Positions 42,007-52,295 of a stretch of 64,000 bases of DNA are shown one piece after another. The notes under the pieces are model-generated. The model saw nothing but the letters and a program-made list of their open reading frames with translations. It was not told the DNA's origin and made no database searches. A program made the position numbers and the translations under genes. Origin of the DNA: Butyrivibrio sp. (GTDB lineage Bacteria; Bacillota; Clostridia; Lachnospirales; Lachnospiraceae); NCBI GenBank assembly GCA_015056625.1, contig SVFY01000001.1, positions 161,365 through 225,364 on the forward strand, given 5' to 3'. How positions within the stretch are numbered: the first letter of the stretch is position 1; each line of letters begins with the position of its first letter.

Positions 42007-43368
42007 TCAAACAAGTCCATTGATAATGATTATAAGTATCAGGACCGGCAGAACGAAGCGAAGGTAGTTTTTTATCCAGCGAGGCATTTTTGTGCCTTCT
42101 CCGGTGTTTACTTCCTCAAGGTAGTTATCAAAGCCCCAGCCAAGACCTGTTACGCAGAACAGGAGGATAACCAGCGCTCCGATAGGGAGGATAAGGTTAC
42201 TTACTAAGAAATCCTCAAAGTCCAGGATATTCTTGCCGCCAATGAAAGTGATGCCGCTCCACTTGTTAAAGCCAAGGACACATGGGAGGGATGCAAAGAG
42301 CATGAAGATACAGTTTATCACGATAGATGCTGTCCTTGTAAGCTTAAAGTTGTCAACAAGGCATACAATGAGGTTTTCAAAAACCGCAGTCACTGTAGAA
42401 AAGCTTGCAAAGCTCATGAATACAAAGAAAAGTGTCCCCCAGATCCTGCCAAGGGGCATGTTGATAAATAGCTCAGGGAGAGTCACGAAAATAAGTGATG
42501 GTCCCTGCTCAGGCTCAACTCCAAAAGAGAAGCATGCCGGGAAAATGATGATCCCTGAAAGGATGGCAACAATGGTATCCAGCGCACTGATCCTCATGGC
42601 TTCGCCGCTAAGAGCCCTGTCCTTTGACATGTAGCTTCCAAAGACTTCAATTGATCCCATACCAATGCTCAGGGTAAAGAATGCCTGGTTCATAGCAGCT
42701 GCCAGAACCTTGTGTATTCCAATGGCCTTTGCCTTGCCAAAGTCTGGTAAAAGAAAGAAGGAAAGCCCCTCCTTTGCTCCAGGAAGCATTACGCTGTGGA
42801 CCGCCAGAACTGCAATAAGCAAAAGAAGCCCAAGCATCATGAATTTGTTGACCCTCTCAAGTCCATTCTGGACGCCAAAGCTAAGTACCAAAAATCCGAT
42901 AATGACAGTGATTATTGTAAAGATACCCATCTCGACAGGGTCTGCCATAAGTCCGTCAAATGTGGCCTTGGCGCTGCCATTTTCCAGATGCTCAAACTCA
43001 CCTGTGGCGAACTTGTAGAAATAGTCAAACATCCAGCCTGCAACGGTGGTGTAGTACATCATAAGAAGGTAATTACCTATCATTGACACCCAGCCGTGAA
43101 GATGCCACTTTGTGCCCTTCTTTTCAAGGGACTTGTAGCCATTGACCAGTGTGAGTCTGCTCTTTCTTCCAACAGCAAGCTCCATGGTCATTACAGGCAC
43201 ACCCATGATGATCAAAAACAAAAGGTAACACAAAACAAAGACAGAGCCACCGTTCTGCCCTGCCACATAAGGAAACTTCCAGACATTTCCGATTCCGATA
43301 GCACACCCTGCGCTGACTAAAATGAATCCAAGACGTGACCCGAATCCATCTCTGCTTCTTTCACTCAT
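42007..43368 (-). CDS. sodium-dependent transporter, NSS/SNF family
   Basis: 453 residues with about eleven to twelve helices. The N-terminal signature GFILVSAGCAIGIGNVWKFP (about 13-32) with GGSVFVLCYLLFL is diagnostic of the neurotransmitter:sodium symporter family (LeuT, TnaT, MhsT). Bacterial members bring in amino acids with sodium. Helix 6 and 8 regions (NQAFFTLSIGMGSIEVFGSY; SFASFSTVTAVFENL) are intact. Monocistronic with its own terminator. Substrate cannot be assigned, though tryptophan or other hydrophobic amino acids would suit the nearby indolepyruvate oxidoreductase. Confidence 0.93.
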   Translation of the reverse strand: MSERSRDGFGSRLGFILVSAGCAIGIGNVWKFPYVAGQNGGSVFVLCYLLFLIIMGVPVMTMELAVGRKSRLTLVNGYKSLEKKGTKWHLHGWVSMIGNYLLMMYYTTVAGWMFDYFYKFATGEFEHLENGSAKATFDGLMADPVEMGIFTIITVIIGFLVLSFGVQNGLERVNKFMMLGLLLLIAVLAVHSVMLPGAKEGLSFFLLPDFGKAKAIGIHKVLAAAMNQAFFTLSIGMGSIEVFGSYMSKDRALSGEAMRISALDTIVAILSGIIIFPACFSFGVEPEQGPSLIFVTLPELFINMPLGRIWGTLFFVFMSFASFSTVTAVFENLIVCLVDNFKLTRTASIVINCIFMLFASLPCVLGFNKWSGITFIGGKNILDFEDFLVSNLILPIGALVILLFCVTGLGWGFDNYLEEVNTGEGTKMPRWIKNYLRFVLPVLILIIIINGLV

Positions 43369-43499
43369 AACAAATAATCCTTTAACGCTTTAAATTCTAA
43401 CTGCAAAAACAGCCAACGAAGATTATATCATCTATCGTCAAATATTCAATTATCAAAATTTTGTCCCAGTTGCTACTCTTCTATGATTTATGCTAAATA

Positions 43500-44480
43500 T
43501 CAAAAATCAAATCTCATTATAGCGCTGTTATCTGCCACAGGTTTGTTTCCGGATTCCATAAGGACTGCAGTTACCTGTGTAAGCTCCAGCTCTACCGAGT
43601 AAGAAATTGCCTTATCTATGGTGTCGTTTGAAAATAGATCTTTCTCCCTGCTGTATTTTAGTAGCTCCTTAATTGTATTTATGGCCTCAGGATTTTCTTT
43701 GGCGCTTTCGATATATCTTTTCAATATAGAAAAGCCACATCCGGCTGCATACTCCTCGTACATCTGCCTGTACCTCTCATCCAGCTCCACAGGAAATATA
43801 AGCCTTCCAACAGCTATATCCTCCGATATGCTTCCGCCGTCGATCTTGGCCTTTTCAAAGAGTTTGTCGTATTCCCGGTAGTTGATACTGCGCCTGTCCA
43901 CGCACTCCCTGTAAAACATGCCAGAGCCTGCTATAGAAAACTGTATGGTGCGGGCCATGGTGTTTTCGTTAAAGTCGTAGACGTACTCAGGGAAAGTCAG
44001 GGAGCTTATTACATAAGATGCTGATCCTTCGCAGGAGGTTTTCTGTGAGTTTTCTTTTTCCCTAAAGTCCTCTTCCTGCCTGAACCTAACTGTAAAGTGT
44101 AAAGTCCTGTCGTTGTCTGCCAGGAAGTTCCTTATAACCTCAAACCAGCTCCTGTTTATGGTAATATCGATCTCGCTAAGGCTGTCGCACTGCCTGCAGA
44201 CTCCGTCGTAGTAATCATCAATACTGTCGAAAAGAGATATCTTTTTCAAATTTCTGCAGTTGTGAAAAGCAAAGCCGTAAAGGGTCTTAATGGTCTCAGG
44301 GAGCGCAACGCTCTTTAAGTCCTGTCGCCCTGAAAACGAGTGATTGCCTATGGCCTCCACCGGTAGTCCCTCTATCTGCGCTGGCACCACCAGATCGCTA
44401 ACTGCCCCCTCATAGCCTGTGATCTCTATATATTCATGAGCATCTTTTTTATGCTCTTTTTTCTCAAATAAAAATGGCAT
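43500..44480 (-). CDS. leucine-rich-repeat protein (BspA/LRR_5 type), cytoplasmic
   Basis: 326 residues. The first half has LRR_5 repeats: YEGAVSDLVVPAQIEGLPVEA, IGNHSFSGRQDLKSVALPE, LYGFAFHNCRNLKKISLFD and DGVCRQCDSLSEIDI. The second half (about 130-326) is not recognised. There is no signal peptide or anchor, so unlike most BspA-type surface proteins this one should stay in the cytoplasm. Monocistronic. Probably a protein-binding scaffold; function unknown. Confidence 0.8.
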   Translation of the reverse strand: MPFLFEKKEHKKDAHEYIEITGYEGAVSDLVVPAQIEGLPVEAIGNHSFSGRQDLKSVALPETIKTLYGFAFHNCRNLKKISLFDSIDDYYDGVCRQCDSLSEIDITINRSWFEVIRNFLADNDRTLHFTVRFRQEEDFREKENSQKTSCEGSASYVISSLTFPEYVYDFNENTMARTIQFSIAGSGMFYRECVDRRSINYREYDKLFEKAKIDGGSISEDIAVGRLIFPVELDERYRQMYEEYAAGCGFSILKRYIESAKENPEAINTIKELLKYSREKDLFSNDTIDKAISYSVELELTQVTAVLMESGNKPVADNSAIMRFDF

Positions 44481-44650
44481 GTCGTTACCTCACTTTATTC
44501 ATTTAACCACATTTCTTAAAGAAATTGTCATTATATTGCAGGAAAAAACATGATAGTTACATTTGAGTCTTCACATGTACCACCTGCATCAAATATAATA
44601 AAGAGTACTATTGAAAACTTCTTGTTATAAGCGAGAAAGGATTATCTCTA

Positions 44651-45883
44651 ATGTCAAATACCCCAGTAGCACTAGTTAAATGCGACAACTATAAATACGA
44701 AGAGGTAAAAAGAACTTTAGACGAGAGCCTTGATCTCATAGATGCCCTGGATTTTGTAAAGCCCGGCATGAAGATCGGTATAAAGGCGAACCTGGTTACA
44801 GGCTCCTCTGCAGATAAAGCAATCACCACTCATCCGGTACTTTTAAGAAGACTGTGCGAGCTCCTTACAGAAAGAGGCGCAAGCGTAGTGATCGGTGACA
44901 GCCCCGGGGGTCTCTACACCCCGGCTTTTGTCCAAAACATATACAAGGCATGCGGACTCTATGAGCTTGAAAGTATCAAAGGACAGGATAACGATATCCC
45001 TGGCGCGCCAGATCCTTCCGTTACCCTCAACACCGACTTTTCCATAAAGGACGGCAAATTCCCGGATGCAGCATCCCTTAAGAGCTTCATCTACACAGGC
45101 TGGCTCGATGACGTGGACGCCATCATAGGTTTTTCCAAATTAAAGACTCACGCCATGATGGGCATGAGCTGCGCTGTAAAGAATATGTTTGGCTGCATTC
45201 CCGGAACCACCAAGCCCGACTACCACATGAGATTCCCAGAGGAGAAGGCCTTTGCCAACGTCATGGTGGACCTCAATGAATTCTTTAAGCCTGTGCTCTA
45301 CATCGTGGATGCCATAGACGGAATGGAAGGCAACGGCCCTACAGCCGGCGAAAAGAGACATATCGGCGCCATCCTTGCATCCAAAAGGCCCTACAGCCTT
45401 GATATGGTCTGCGCTCATATGATCGGAATGGGAATAAATGATGTTCAGACACTGCTCGTGGCAAATGAAAGAGGCCTTGGTCCCAAGGATATAAATGAAG
45501 TTAGCATTCTTGGAAGCTATAGCCTTTCCGATGCAGTAATAAAAGATTTCAAAAGAGCTACCATCCATCAGAGCATTACCTTTGAGGGCGGAAGCGCTTT
45601 TAACAGGATAAAATCAATTGCCGTAAAACTGGCCTACTCAACCAAGCCCCTTGTTAAAAAGGACGAGTGCATAGGCTGTAAAAAGTGTCACGATACCTGC
45701 CCCGCAAAGGCAATCACCATGGTTCCTTCAAAGGGTGCATCCCCAAAAGGTACCGGCAACATTCCGCAGATCGACCGAAGCAAGTGCATCAAGTGCTTCT
45801 GCTGCCAGGAGTTCTGTCCGGTAGGCGCCATGAAGGTCCACTACAATCCTGTAGGAAACATGCTGAACAAAATGCAGCGATAA
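44651..45883 (+). CDS. DUF362 domain protein with two 4Fe-4S clusters
   Basis: 410 residues. The DUF362 domain fills about 1-320 (GMKIGIKANLVTGSSADKAI; VVIGDSPGG; GFSKLKTHAMMGMSCAVKN). Two ferredoxin motifs follow: ECIGCKKCHDTCPAKAI and KCIKCFCCQEFCPVGAM. Such proteins are thought to be soluble iron-sulfur electron carriers; the reaction is unknown. It is separated from the ior cluster by a chemoreceptor gene on the other strand, so a link to the arylpyruvate pathway is only suggestive. Palindrome R5 follows the stop. Confidence 0.9.
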   Translation: MSNTPVALVKCDNYKYEEVKRTLDESLDLIDALDFVKPGMKIGIKANLVTGSSADKAITTHPVLLRRLCELLTERGASVVIGDSPGGLYTPAFVQNIYKACGLYELESIKGQDNDIPGAPDPSVTLNTDFSIKDGKFPDAASLKSFIYTGWLDDVDAIIGFSKLKTHAMMGMSCAVKNMFGCIPGTTKPDYHMRFPEEKAFANVMVDLNEFFKPVLYIVDAIDGMEGNGPTAGEKRHIGAILASKRPYSLDMVCAHMIGMGINDVQTLLVANERGLGPKDINEVSILGSYSLSDAVIKDFKRATIHQSITFEGGSAFNRIKSIAVKLAYSTKPLVKKDECIGCKKCHDTCPAKAITMVPSKGASPKGTGNIPQIDRSKCIKCFCCQEFCPVGAMKVHYNPVGNMLNKMQR

Positions 45884-45886
45884 CAA

Positions 45887-45999
45887 GACAAGGGGACGGT
45901 TCTGTAGCTGACACGGGGACGGTTCTTCTGTCAGGTTTTATCAAATAAAACCTGACAGAAGAACCGTCCCCGTGTCAGCTACAGAACCGTCCCCTTGTC
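45887..45999. repeat. Modular palindrome R5
   Basis: Near-perfect palindrome with arms of about 53 bases (GACAAGGGGACGGTTCTGTA outside, GTCAGGTTTTAT inside) and a short centre CAA. Two GGGGACGGTTCT units per arm. Fills the gap between convergent DUF362 and chemoreceptor genes. Confidence 0.93.
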
Positions 46000-46004
46000 A
46001 TTTT

Positions 46005-48017
46005 TTACAGCGTATACTGTGACAGATCTGAATTGATCTCGTCTGAGTACTTGTTCAGGTTCTCGGATACGGTTGTGATATTTTCAGTCTCCTTACGGAG
46101 TCTGTTGCTTTCAGTTACGATCACATCGCTAAGGCCAAGGACTTCGCTGATATTGGAAACCTGTTCCTTGGTGGTGACTGCATTTCCGGATGCAACGTCG
46201 TTGATCCTCTCAATTCCACTGGCAATCTCTACGATGCCTTCTGTAGCCTTGCTGACATCTTCGTAGATCGTGTTGAAGGAATCGTTGGCCTCGTTAACAC
46301 CGTTTATGCAGGCCTCCATATCTTTTACGCAGATATCAGCCTTGCTGTTGATATCTTCGATATTCTTAGTTACATCTTCTATAAGTCTTCTGATATTGTC
46401 TGTAGCCTCAGATGACTGATTTGCCAGTGCGCCGACCTCCTGTGCTACTACAGCAAATCCCTTACCCATCTCTCCTGCTCTTGCAGCTTCAATCGATGCA
46501 TTAAGTGAAAGAAGATTGGTCTGAGCGGAAATAGCATTGATAGCCTCTGTGATACCTGTGATCTCTTCAACTGACTTGGCTGTAACTTTGATGAGGTCTG
46601 TGAGCTCGTTGATGGTATTCCCAAGAGTTGTAACATTCTTGGTCATAAGTTCCATCTCGCCCTTACCCTTACCGGAAGCATCCATGGTCTGATCGCAGAG
46701 TGCTCTTACATCCTCAGCATTGGTAGCCAGCTGGCTGGATGTGGAAGCAAGCTCATTGGCAGCATCTGCAATTTCTTCGATGGAAGTAGTCATGGCATTA
46801 AGTGTGCTGTTGAGTTTTTCAATGGACTCGCCCTGATTCTGGTTGGCATCTGAAAGGCTGTGGGAGATATCGAAGCACTCCCCTGCCCGGCTGCTCATCT
46901 CTCCAGAAATTCCAGACAAACTGTTAAGGGTTGTCCTCATCTTTTCAATATATGTATTTAAGCTCTCACTAAGAGTTGTGATCTCGTTGTTTCCTTCAGG
47001 AACAAGTGCAACGGTAAAGTCGCCCTGGCTGATGTCTGTAATCCTCTCTGTAACTGTGGTTACAGGGCCAATGGACTTCTTTATAGTAAAGTACATGAGC
47101 ACAGCCATAATGATAATAAGTATCAATCCGATTCCCATTGTCAGTACCATTACCTTGACGATGGCACCGCTGAGGATATCTGAAGAAACAGCACTTACTA
47201 CAACCCAGGATGTGCCAGCAATATCTGTAGCAACAAACATCATTGAGCCTGCAGCGGTTTTTGCTGTCTTAACTCTGCTGCCATCACTTGTAGCGGAGGT
47301 GTTTAAAGTATCATATATAGCAGAAAGTCCCTTTGCTACCGGATCAGTTGTGTCAGCAAGAGTCTGGCCAACACTCTCAGTCACATTGCTTATCAGTATG
47401 TCTTTTGTATCCTTATTAATGATGTAGTACTTGGCGTCAGGTGCATAGGAGTTAAAACCATTGACCTTCTCTGCCACTTTATCGAAGTTGATGTCACTGC
47501 TTAAAACTGTGCCATCGCTTATCATTGCAGAACAAGCAAGACAGGTCTTTCCTGTGGAGGCATCTACATAAGGCTCTGATGAAAAGACATTTCCACCTGC
47601 AGCAATAGCTCCCTGATACCATGGTCTGTCTGTAAATACGAAGGTATCGTCAGGGATCCATCCCGAACCATCAAGAAATACATTTTCATTTCCATAAGCC
47701 ATGTAAATATCCTGGGAGTCAGGATCTTCTGCTGTAAGAGCAAGAAGAAGATTTCTCATGTCTTCCTGTGACATGGAAGGCGACTTTTTGATAACAGATG
47801 CAGTCTGAGCAACTCTCTCCTGAACGCCGCTCCACCAGCTCTGTATTTCACTTGCATATGTCAGAGACTCTCTGGCCAAAATGTTGTAAGTAAGAGGCTC
47901 GATATTATCAACCGCAAGCTTAATACTAAGCTGCGTTATAACAACGATAATGATTGCTGAATAGATGATGATCTTGGTAAGTAATGTCTTTTTAAGGGAT
48001 CCTCTTTTTGTCTTCAC
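46005..48017 (-). CDS. methyl-accepting chemotaxis protein with dCache sensor
   Basis: 670 residues. First membrane helix about 14-32, a large extracellular Cache-type ligand domain ([35 protein letters not shown]), second helix about 290-312, HAMP ([20 protein letters not shown]) and the cytoplasmic signalling hairpin with the conserved tip [20 protein letters not shown]. The frame opens with GTG at 48017, nine bases after AGGAG. Senses a small ligand, perhaps an amino or organic acid, to steer motility; no other chemotaxis gene is in the window. Confidence 0.95.
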   Translation of the reverse strand: MKTKRGSLKKTLLTKIIIYSAIIIVVITQLSIKLAVDNIEPLTYNILARESLTYASEIQSWWSGVQERVAQTASVIKKSPSMSQEDMRNLLLALTAEDPDSQDIYMAYGNENVFLDGSGWIPDDTFVFTDRPWYQGAIAAGGNVFSSEPYVDASTGKTCLACSAMISDGTVLSSDINFDKVAEKVNGFNSYAPDAKYYIINKDTKDILISNVTESVGQTLADTTDPVAKGLSAIYDTLNTSATSDGSRVKTAKTAAGSMMFVATDIAGTSWVVVSAVSSDILSGAIVKVMVLTMGIGLILIIIMAVLMYFTIKKSIGPVTTVTERITDISQGDFTVALVPEGNNEITTLSESLNTYIEKMRTTLNSLSGISGEMSSRAGECFDISHSLSDANQNQGESIEKLNSTLNAMTTSIEEIADAANELASTSSQLATNAEDVRALCDQTMDASGKGKGEMELMTKNVTTLGNTINELTDLIKVTAKSVEEITGITEAINAISAQTNLLSLNASIEAARAGEMGKGFAVVAQEVGALANQSSEATDNIRRLIEDVTKNIEDINSKADICVKDMEACINGVNEANDSFNTIYEDVSKATEGIVEIASGIERINDVASGNAVTTKEQVSNISEVLGLSDVIVTESNRLRKETENITTVSENLNKYSDEINSDLSQYTL

Positions 48018-48170
48018 TTTTTACCATCTCCTGTTCTTGAAAATTAGCCATAAAAAGTAGCGATACTACTATATTAATACACGGAATGTCGTTTATCAAT
48101 TGTCCAACAAATAAGATAATCATAATTTTTTCTAACATTTTTCAGCGTCTGACTATTTCCTCCTTTTTAT

Positions 48171-48200
48171 TTGCTTTTTAAAAGAAAAGAAGGTATACTT
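48171..48200 (+). promoter_or_regulatory. candidate promoter of the arylpyruvate cluster
   Basis: TTGCTT (48171-48176) and TATACT (48195-48200) with an 18-base spacer, about 35 bases before the acyl-CoA ligase start. Confidence 0.35.
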
Positions 48201-48235
48201 TACTTTAGCACTTTAAAGCGGGGGAGAATTATATT

Positions 48236-49870
48236 ATGCCAATTACAGATTTATTAGAGAGAAACTCTAAACTATATGGAGATGAAGTTGCGCTTGTTGA
48301 GATCAATCCTGAGATAAAGGAAGAACAACGTGTTACCTGGAAGGAATATGAACTCATCCAGCCAACATCTACCAACTATTACAGAAGACAGATCACCTGG
48401 TCCGTGTTTGATGAGAAGGCAAACCGCGTGGCCAACATGCTGATCGAAAGAGGAATCAAAAAGGGACAGAAATGTGCCATTTTACTTATGAACTGCCTTG
48501 AATGGCTGCCAATCTACTTTGGTGTTCTTAAGGCCGGCGCCGTTGCAGTTCCTCTTAATTTCCGTTTTGACTCAGAGGAGATTGATTACTGTCTCAAGGC
48601 ATCAGATTCAGATGTTTTGTTCTACGGACCAGAATTTATCGGAAGGATCGAGGACATCGCCCAGAAGCTGAAAAAAGAGATGCTTCTTTTATTTGTAGGC
48701 GATCAGTGCCCATCCTATGCAGATGACTACTACAGATATGCATCCAACGCATCCTCAAGGGCTCCCAAGATCCTTATTGAGGACAAGGATGATGCAGCTA
48801 TCTATTTTTCATCAGGAACTACAGGCTTTCCTAAGGCTATTTTGCACATCCACACAGCTTTAATGCAGTCAGCTCAGATGGAGGCCATGCACCATGAGAC
48901 CACTCACGCAGACAATTTCCTGTGCATCCCGCCTCTTTATCATACAGGAGCTAAGATGCACTGGTTCGGATCTCTTTATACCGGAAGCCGCGCAGTCCTT
49001 CTTAAGGGCAATTCACCTGAAGCGATCTTCAGAGCAGTGTCCGAGGAGAGATGCACCATCGTGTGGCTCCTTGTGCCATGGGCTCAGGACATCCTTGCAG
49101 CTCTTGACAGCGGCAAGCTCAAGCTTGAGGACTTCCACCTTAAACAGTGGAGACTTATGCACATCGGAGCTCAGCCTATCCCACCATCACTGGTGCGCCA
49201 CTGGCTTGAGTACTTCCCACACCATAAATACGACACCAACTACGGACTTTCAGAGTCCACAGGCCCAGGCTGCGTACATCTTGGCATGGAAAATGTCAGA
49301 AAGGTTGGTGCCATCGGTGTTCCCGGCTACGGCTGGAAGACCAAGATCGTAGATGAAGAAGGAAACATTGTTAAGCAGGGCGAGATCGGAGAGCTCTGCG
49401 TCAAGGGTCCTGGCGTAATGGTTGAATACTACAAGAACCCTGAGGCAACAAAAGAGATCCTTAAGGACGGCTGGCTCTTTACCGGAGACATGGCCCGTCA
49501 GGACGAAGAGGGCTTCATCTTCCTGGTAGACAGAAAGAAAGACGTCATCATCTCCGGCGGTGAGAACCTGTATCCTGTTCAGATCGAGAGCTTCCTTATG
49601 AAGAACAACAAGATCCATGACGCCGCTGTCATCGGTCTTCGCGACCAGCGTCTTGGCGAGATTGCAGCTGCCATCATCCAGGTAAAAGAGGGAATGACAC
49701 TGACCGAGGAAGAAGTTGATGAGTTCTGCGTAGATCTTCCAAGGTACAAGAGACCTAGAAAGATCATTTTCGCAAATGTCATAAGAAACGCAACCGGTAA
49801 GATTGACAAGCCAAAGCTTCGCGAGATCTACGCCGGAGCGCATATTGTTGAAGATCAGAATCAGTCCTGA
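48236..49870 (+). CDS. AMP-dependent acyl/aryl-CoA ligase
   Basis: 544 residues of the ANL superfamily. Motifs: A3 YFSSGTTGFPKAILH, A5 NYGLSESTGPG, A7-A8 GDMARQDEEGFIFLVDRKKDVIISGG (read as GDMARQDEEGF, DRKKDVIISGGENLYP) and the A10 lysine in NATGKIDKPKLRE. Makes an acyl-CoA from a carboxylic acid, ATP and CoA through an acyl-adenylate. It leads the ior cluster with a 38-base gap to iorA, so an aryl acid such as indoleacetate or phenylacetate, or a fatty acid, is a fair guess. Confidence 0.88.
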   Translation: MPITDLLERNSKLYGDEVALVEINPEIKEEQRVTWKEYELIQPTSTNYYRRQITWSVFDEKANRVANMLIERGIKKGQKCAILLMNCLEWLPIYFGVLKAGAVAVPLNFRFDSEEIDYCLKASDSDVLFYGPEFIGRIEDIAQKLKKEMLLLFVGDQCPSYADDYYRYASNASSRAPKILIEDKDDAAIYFSSGTTGFPKAILHIHTALMQSAQMEAMHHETTHADNFLCIPPLYHTGAKMHWFGSLYTGSRAVLLKGNSPEAIFRAVSEERCTIVWLLVPWAQDILAALDSGKLKLEDFHLKQWRLMHIGAQPIPPSLVRHWLEYFPHHKYDTNYGLSESTGPGCVHLGMENVRKVGAIGVPGYGWKTKIVDEEGNIVKQGEIGELCVKGPGVMVEYYKNPEATKEILKDGWLFTGDMARQDEEGFIFLVDRKKDVIISGGENLYPVQIESFLMKNNKIHDAAVIGLRDQRLGEIAAAIIQVKEGMTLTEEEVDEFCVDLPRYKRPRKIIFANVIRNATGKIDKPKLREIYAGAHIVEDQNQS

Positions 49871-49908
49871 TATTAAATATTTTTCTGTAAAAAGTAGGAG
49901 GTTTTGCA

Positions 49909-51669
49909 ATGAACGACAACAAAGACAAGCAGATCATGCTGGGCAATAAGGCTGTTGCCCGTGGTCTTTATGAGGCCGGTGTCTGCTTTATTTCAAGCTA
50001 TCCCGGAACCCCAAGTACTGAGGTTACCGAGGAAGCTGCTAAATATGATGAGATCTACTGTGAATGGGCACCTAACGAGAAGGTTGCCATGGAGTCCGCT
50101 TTTGGAGCCAGCCTCGCAGGACGCAGGAGCTTTTGTGCTCAGAAACACGTTGGACTTAACGTGGCTGCTGATCCTCTCTACACCATGAGCTACACCGGTG
50201 TAAATGCCGGAATGGTCATCGTTGTAGCCGACGATGCAGGCATGCACTCATCCCAGAACGAGCAGGATTCAAGGCACCACGCCATTGCATCCAAGGTTCC
50301 CATGATCGAGCCATCAGATTCAGAAGAGGCACTTGAATACACCAAGCTTGCCTATGAGATCTCTGAGAAGTTTGACACTCCAGTACTTCTTAAGATGTGC
50401 ACAAGAGTTGCCCACTCCCAGTCCCTGGTTACTGTGGGCGAGCGTCAGGTTCCAGATTTTCCTTATGAAAAAGATATCGCTAAATACGTTATGATGCCTG
50501 GCAACGCAAAAAAGCGTCACCCTATCGTTGAAGAGCGCACAAAAAAGCTTATCGAGTACGCAGAAAACTGCCCTCTTAACCGGGTTGAAATGGGCGGAAC
50601 TGAGATTGGTATCATCACCTGTTCTACTTCTTATCAGTATGTAAAAGAGGTATTTGGCGATTCCGTTTCAGTCCTTAAGCTTGGAATGACCAACCCTCTT
50701 CCGGAGAAGCTCATCAAGGACTTTGCTGCCAAGGTAGACAAGCTCTTTGTTGTTGAGGAGCTTGATCCAATAATCGAGAATCACGTCAAGGCCCTTGGAC
50801 TTACTGTTACAGGAAAAGAGCTTCTTCCAGTATGCGATGAGTTCTCACAGAATCTCATTGCCAAGGCCTTCGGAAAAGATACAGCCGACAGCTTTGCTCT
50901 TTCTGACAACATTCCAATGAGACCACCTGTAATGTGTGCAGGCTGCCCTCACAGAGGACTCTTTTACACACTTAAAAAGAATAACTGCACAGTCCTTGGA
51001 GATATCGGCTGCTACACTCTCGGCGCTGTTCCACCTCTTGGTGCCATCGAGATGACTCTTTGCATGGGCGCATCAATCGGCGCTGTCCACGGCTTTAACA
51101 AGGTAAGAGGAAAAGAGTCTGAAGGAAAGACTGTGGCCGTTATTGGAGATTCAACCTTTATGCACTCCGGAATGACTGGCCTTGCTAACGTAGCTTACAA
51201 CCAGAGTAATTCCACCATCATCATCGTAGACAACTCCATAACAGGTATGACAGGTCACCAGCAGAACCCGACAACAGGCTACAACATCAAGGGCGACCCT
51301 GCAGGCAAGATCGATCTTGAGGCCCTTTGCAAAGCTATGGGCTTTGAGAGAGTACGAGTTGTGGATCCATATAACCTTAAGCAGTGTGACGAAGTTCTCA
51401 AAGAAGAGCTTGCTGTTGAGGCTCCTTCAGTTATCATCTCAAGGCGTCCATGTGCACTTCTTAAGTATGTCAAGCACAATCCTCCGCTTACCGTTAACCA
51501 CGATAAGTGCGTTGGCTGCAAATCCTGTATGAAGATCGGATGCCCTGCTATTTCCATGAAGAACGGCAAGGCAAACATCGACAACACACTTTGTGTCGGC
51601 TGCAACGTATGCAGCCAGCTGTGCCCTGTTGGAGCATTTGAGGGTATGGTTACAGGAAAGGAGGCCTGA
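49909..51669 (+). CDS. iorA: indolepyruvate ferredoxin oxidoreductase, alpha subunit
   Basis: 586 residues. Oxidatively decarboxylates arylpyruvates (from Trp, Phe, Tyr) to aryl-acetyl-CoA, reducing ferredoxin. The N-terminal pyrimidine domain starts GNKAVARGLYEAGVCFISSY; the TPP domain has CAGCPHRGLFYTLKK, GDIGCYTLGAVPPLGAIE and VIGDSTFMHSGMTGL; the C-terminus carries two 4Fe-4S motifs, CVGCKSCMKIGCPAIS and CVGCNVCSQLCPVGAF. Length is standard. The beta subunit gene begins two bases after its stop. Confidence 0.96.
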   Translation: MNDNKDKQIMLGNKAVARGLYEAGVCFISSYPGTPSTEVTEEAAKYDEIYCEWAPNEKVAMESAFGASLAGRRSFCAQKHVGLNVAADPLYTMSYTGVNAGMVIVVADDAGMHSSQNEQDSRHHAIASKVPMIEPSDSEEALEYTKLAYEISEKFDTPVLLKMCTRVAHSQSLVTVGERQVPDFPYEKDIAKYVMMPGNAKKRHPIVEERTKKLIEYAENCPLNRVEMGGTEIGIITCSTSYQYVKEVFGDSVSVLKLGMTNPLPEKLIKDFAAKVDKLFVVEELDPIIENHVKALGLTVTGKELLPVCDEFSQNLIAKAFGKDTADSFALSDNIPMRPPVMCAGCPHRGLFYTLKKNNCTVLGDIGCYTLGAVPPLGAIEMTLCMGASIGAVHGFNKVRGKESEGKTVAVIGDSTFMHSGMTGLANVAYNQSNSTIIIVDNSITGMTGHQQNPTTGYNIKGDPAGKIDLEALCKAMGFERVRVVDPYNLKQCDEVLKEELAVEAPSVIISRRPCALLKYVKHNPPLTVNHDKCVGCKSCMKIGCPAISMKNGKANIDNTLCVGCNVCSQLCPVGAFEGMVTGKEA

Positions 51670-51671
51670 AG

Positions 51672-52244
51672 ATGGAAACAAAGAATATCATGATCGTGGG
51701 CGTTGGTGGACAGGGCTCACTTCTTGCAAGTAAACTCCTTGGACATCTCTTGATGAGTCAGGGCTATGACGTAAAGGTTTCAGAAGTACATGGAATGAGC
51801 CAGAGAGGCGGCTCAGTTGTAACTTACGTAAGATACGGCGACAAGGTCTTTTCACCAGTCATCGACAAGGGGCAGGCCGACTACATCGTATCCTTTGAGC
51901 TCCTTGAGGCTGCAAGATGGCTTCCCTTCCTTAAGAAGGACGGACAGATCGTTACCAACACTCAGCAGATCGATCCAATGCCAGTTATCACAGGAGCCGC
52001 AGAGTACCCTGATAACCTTGTTGAAAAACTCAAAGCAACAGGTGCCAAGGTTGATGCCCTTGACTGCCTGTCACTGGCTGAGCAGGCAGGTAGCTCCAAG
52101 GCAGTAAACATCGTGCTCCTTGGAAGACTCTCCCACTACTTTGACCTTCCGGAAGAAGCATGGATGAAGTCTCTTGAAGCCAACGTACCAGCCAAGTTCC
52201 TTGACATGAACAAGAAAGCCTTTGAGCTTGGTAAGAACAACTAA
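51672..52244 (+). CDS. iorB: indolepyruvate ferredoxin oxidoreductase, beta subunit
   Basis: 190 residues, the gamma-domain partner of IorA, with the family motif GVGGQGSLLASKLLG near the N-terminus and EVHGMSQRGGSVVTYVRYG. The ribosome site AAAGGAGG lies inside the end of iorA, giving tight coupling. With IorA it forms the complete enzyme. Confidence 0.96.
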   Translation: METKNIMIVGVGGQGSLLASKLLGHLLMSQGYDVKVSEVHGMSQRGGSVVTYVRYGDKVFSPVIDKGQADYIVSFELLEAARWLPFLKKDGQIVTNTQQIDPMPVITGAAEYPDNLVEKLKATGAKVDALDCLSLAEQAGSSKAVNIVLLGRLSHYFDLPEEAWMKSLEANVPAKFLDMNKKAFELGKNN

Positions 52245-52295
52245 CTACTGAACTAATATTTGGCGATGCCACATTGTAAAGGAGGAGAAGAAACT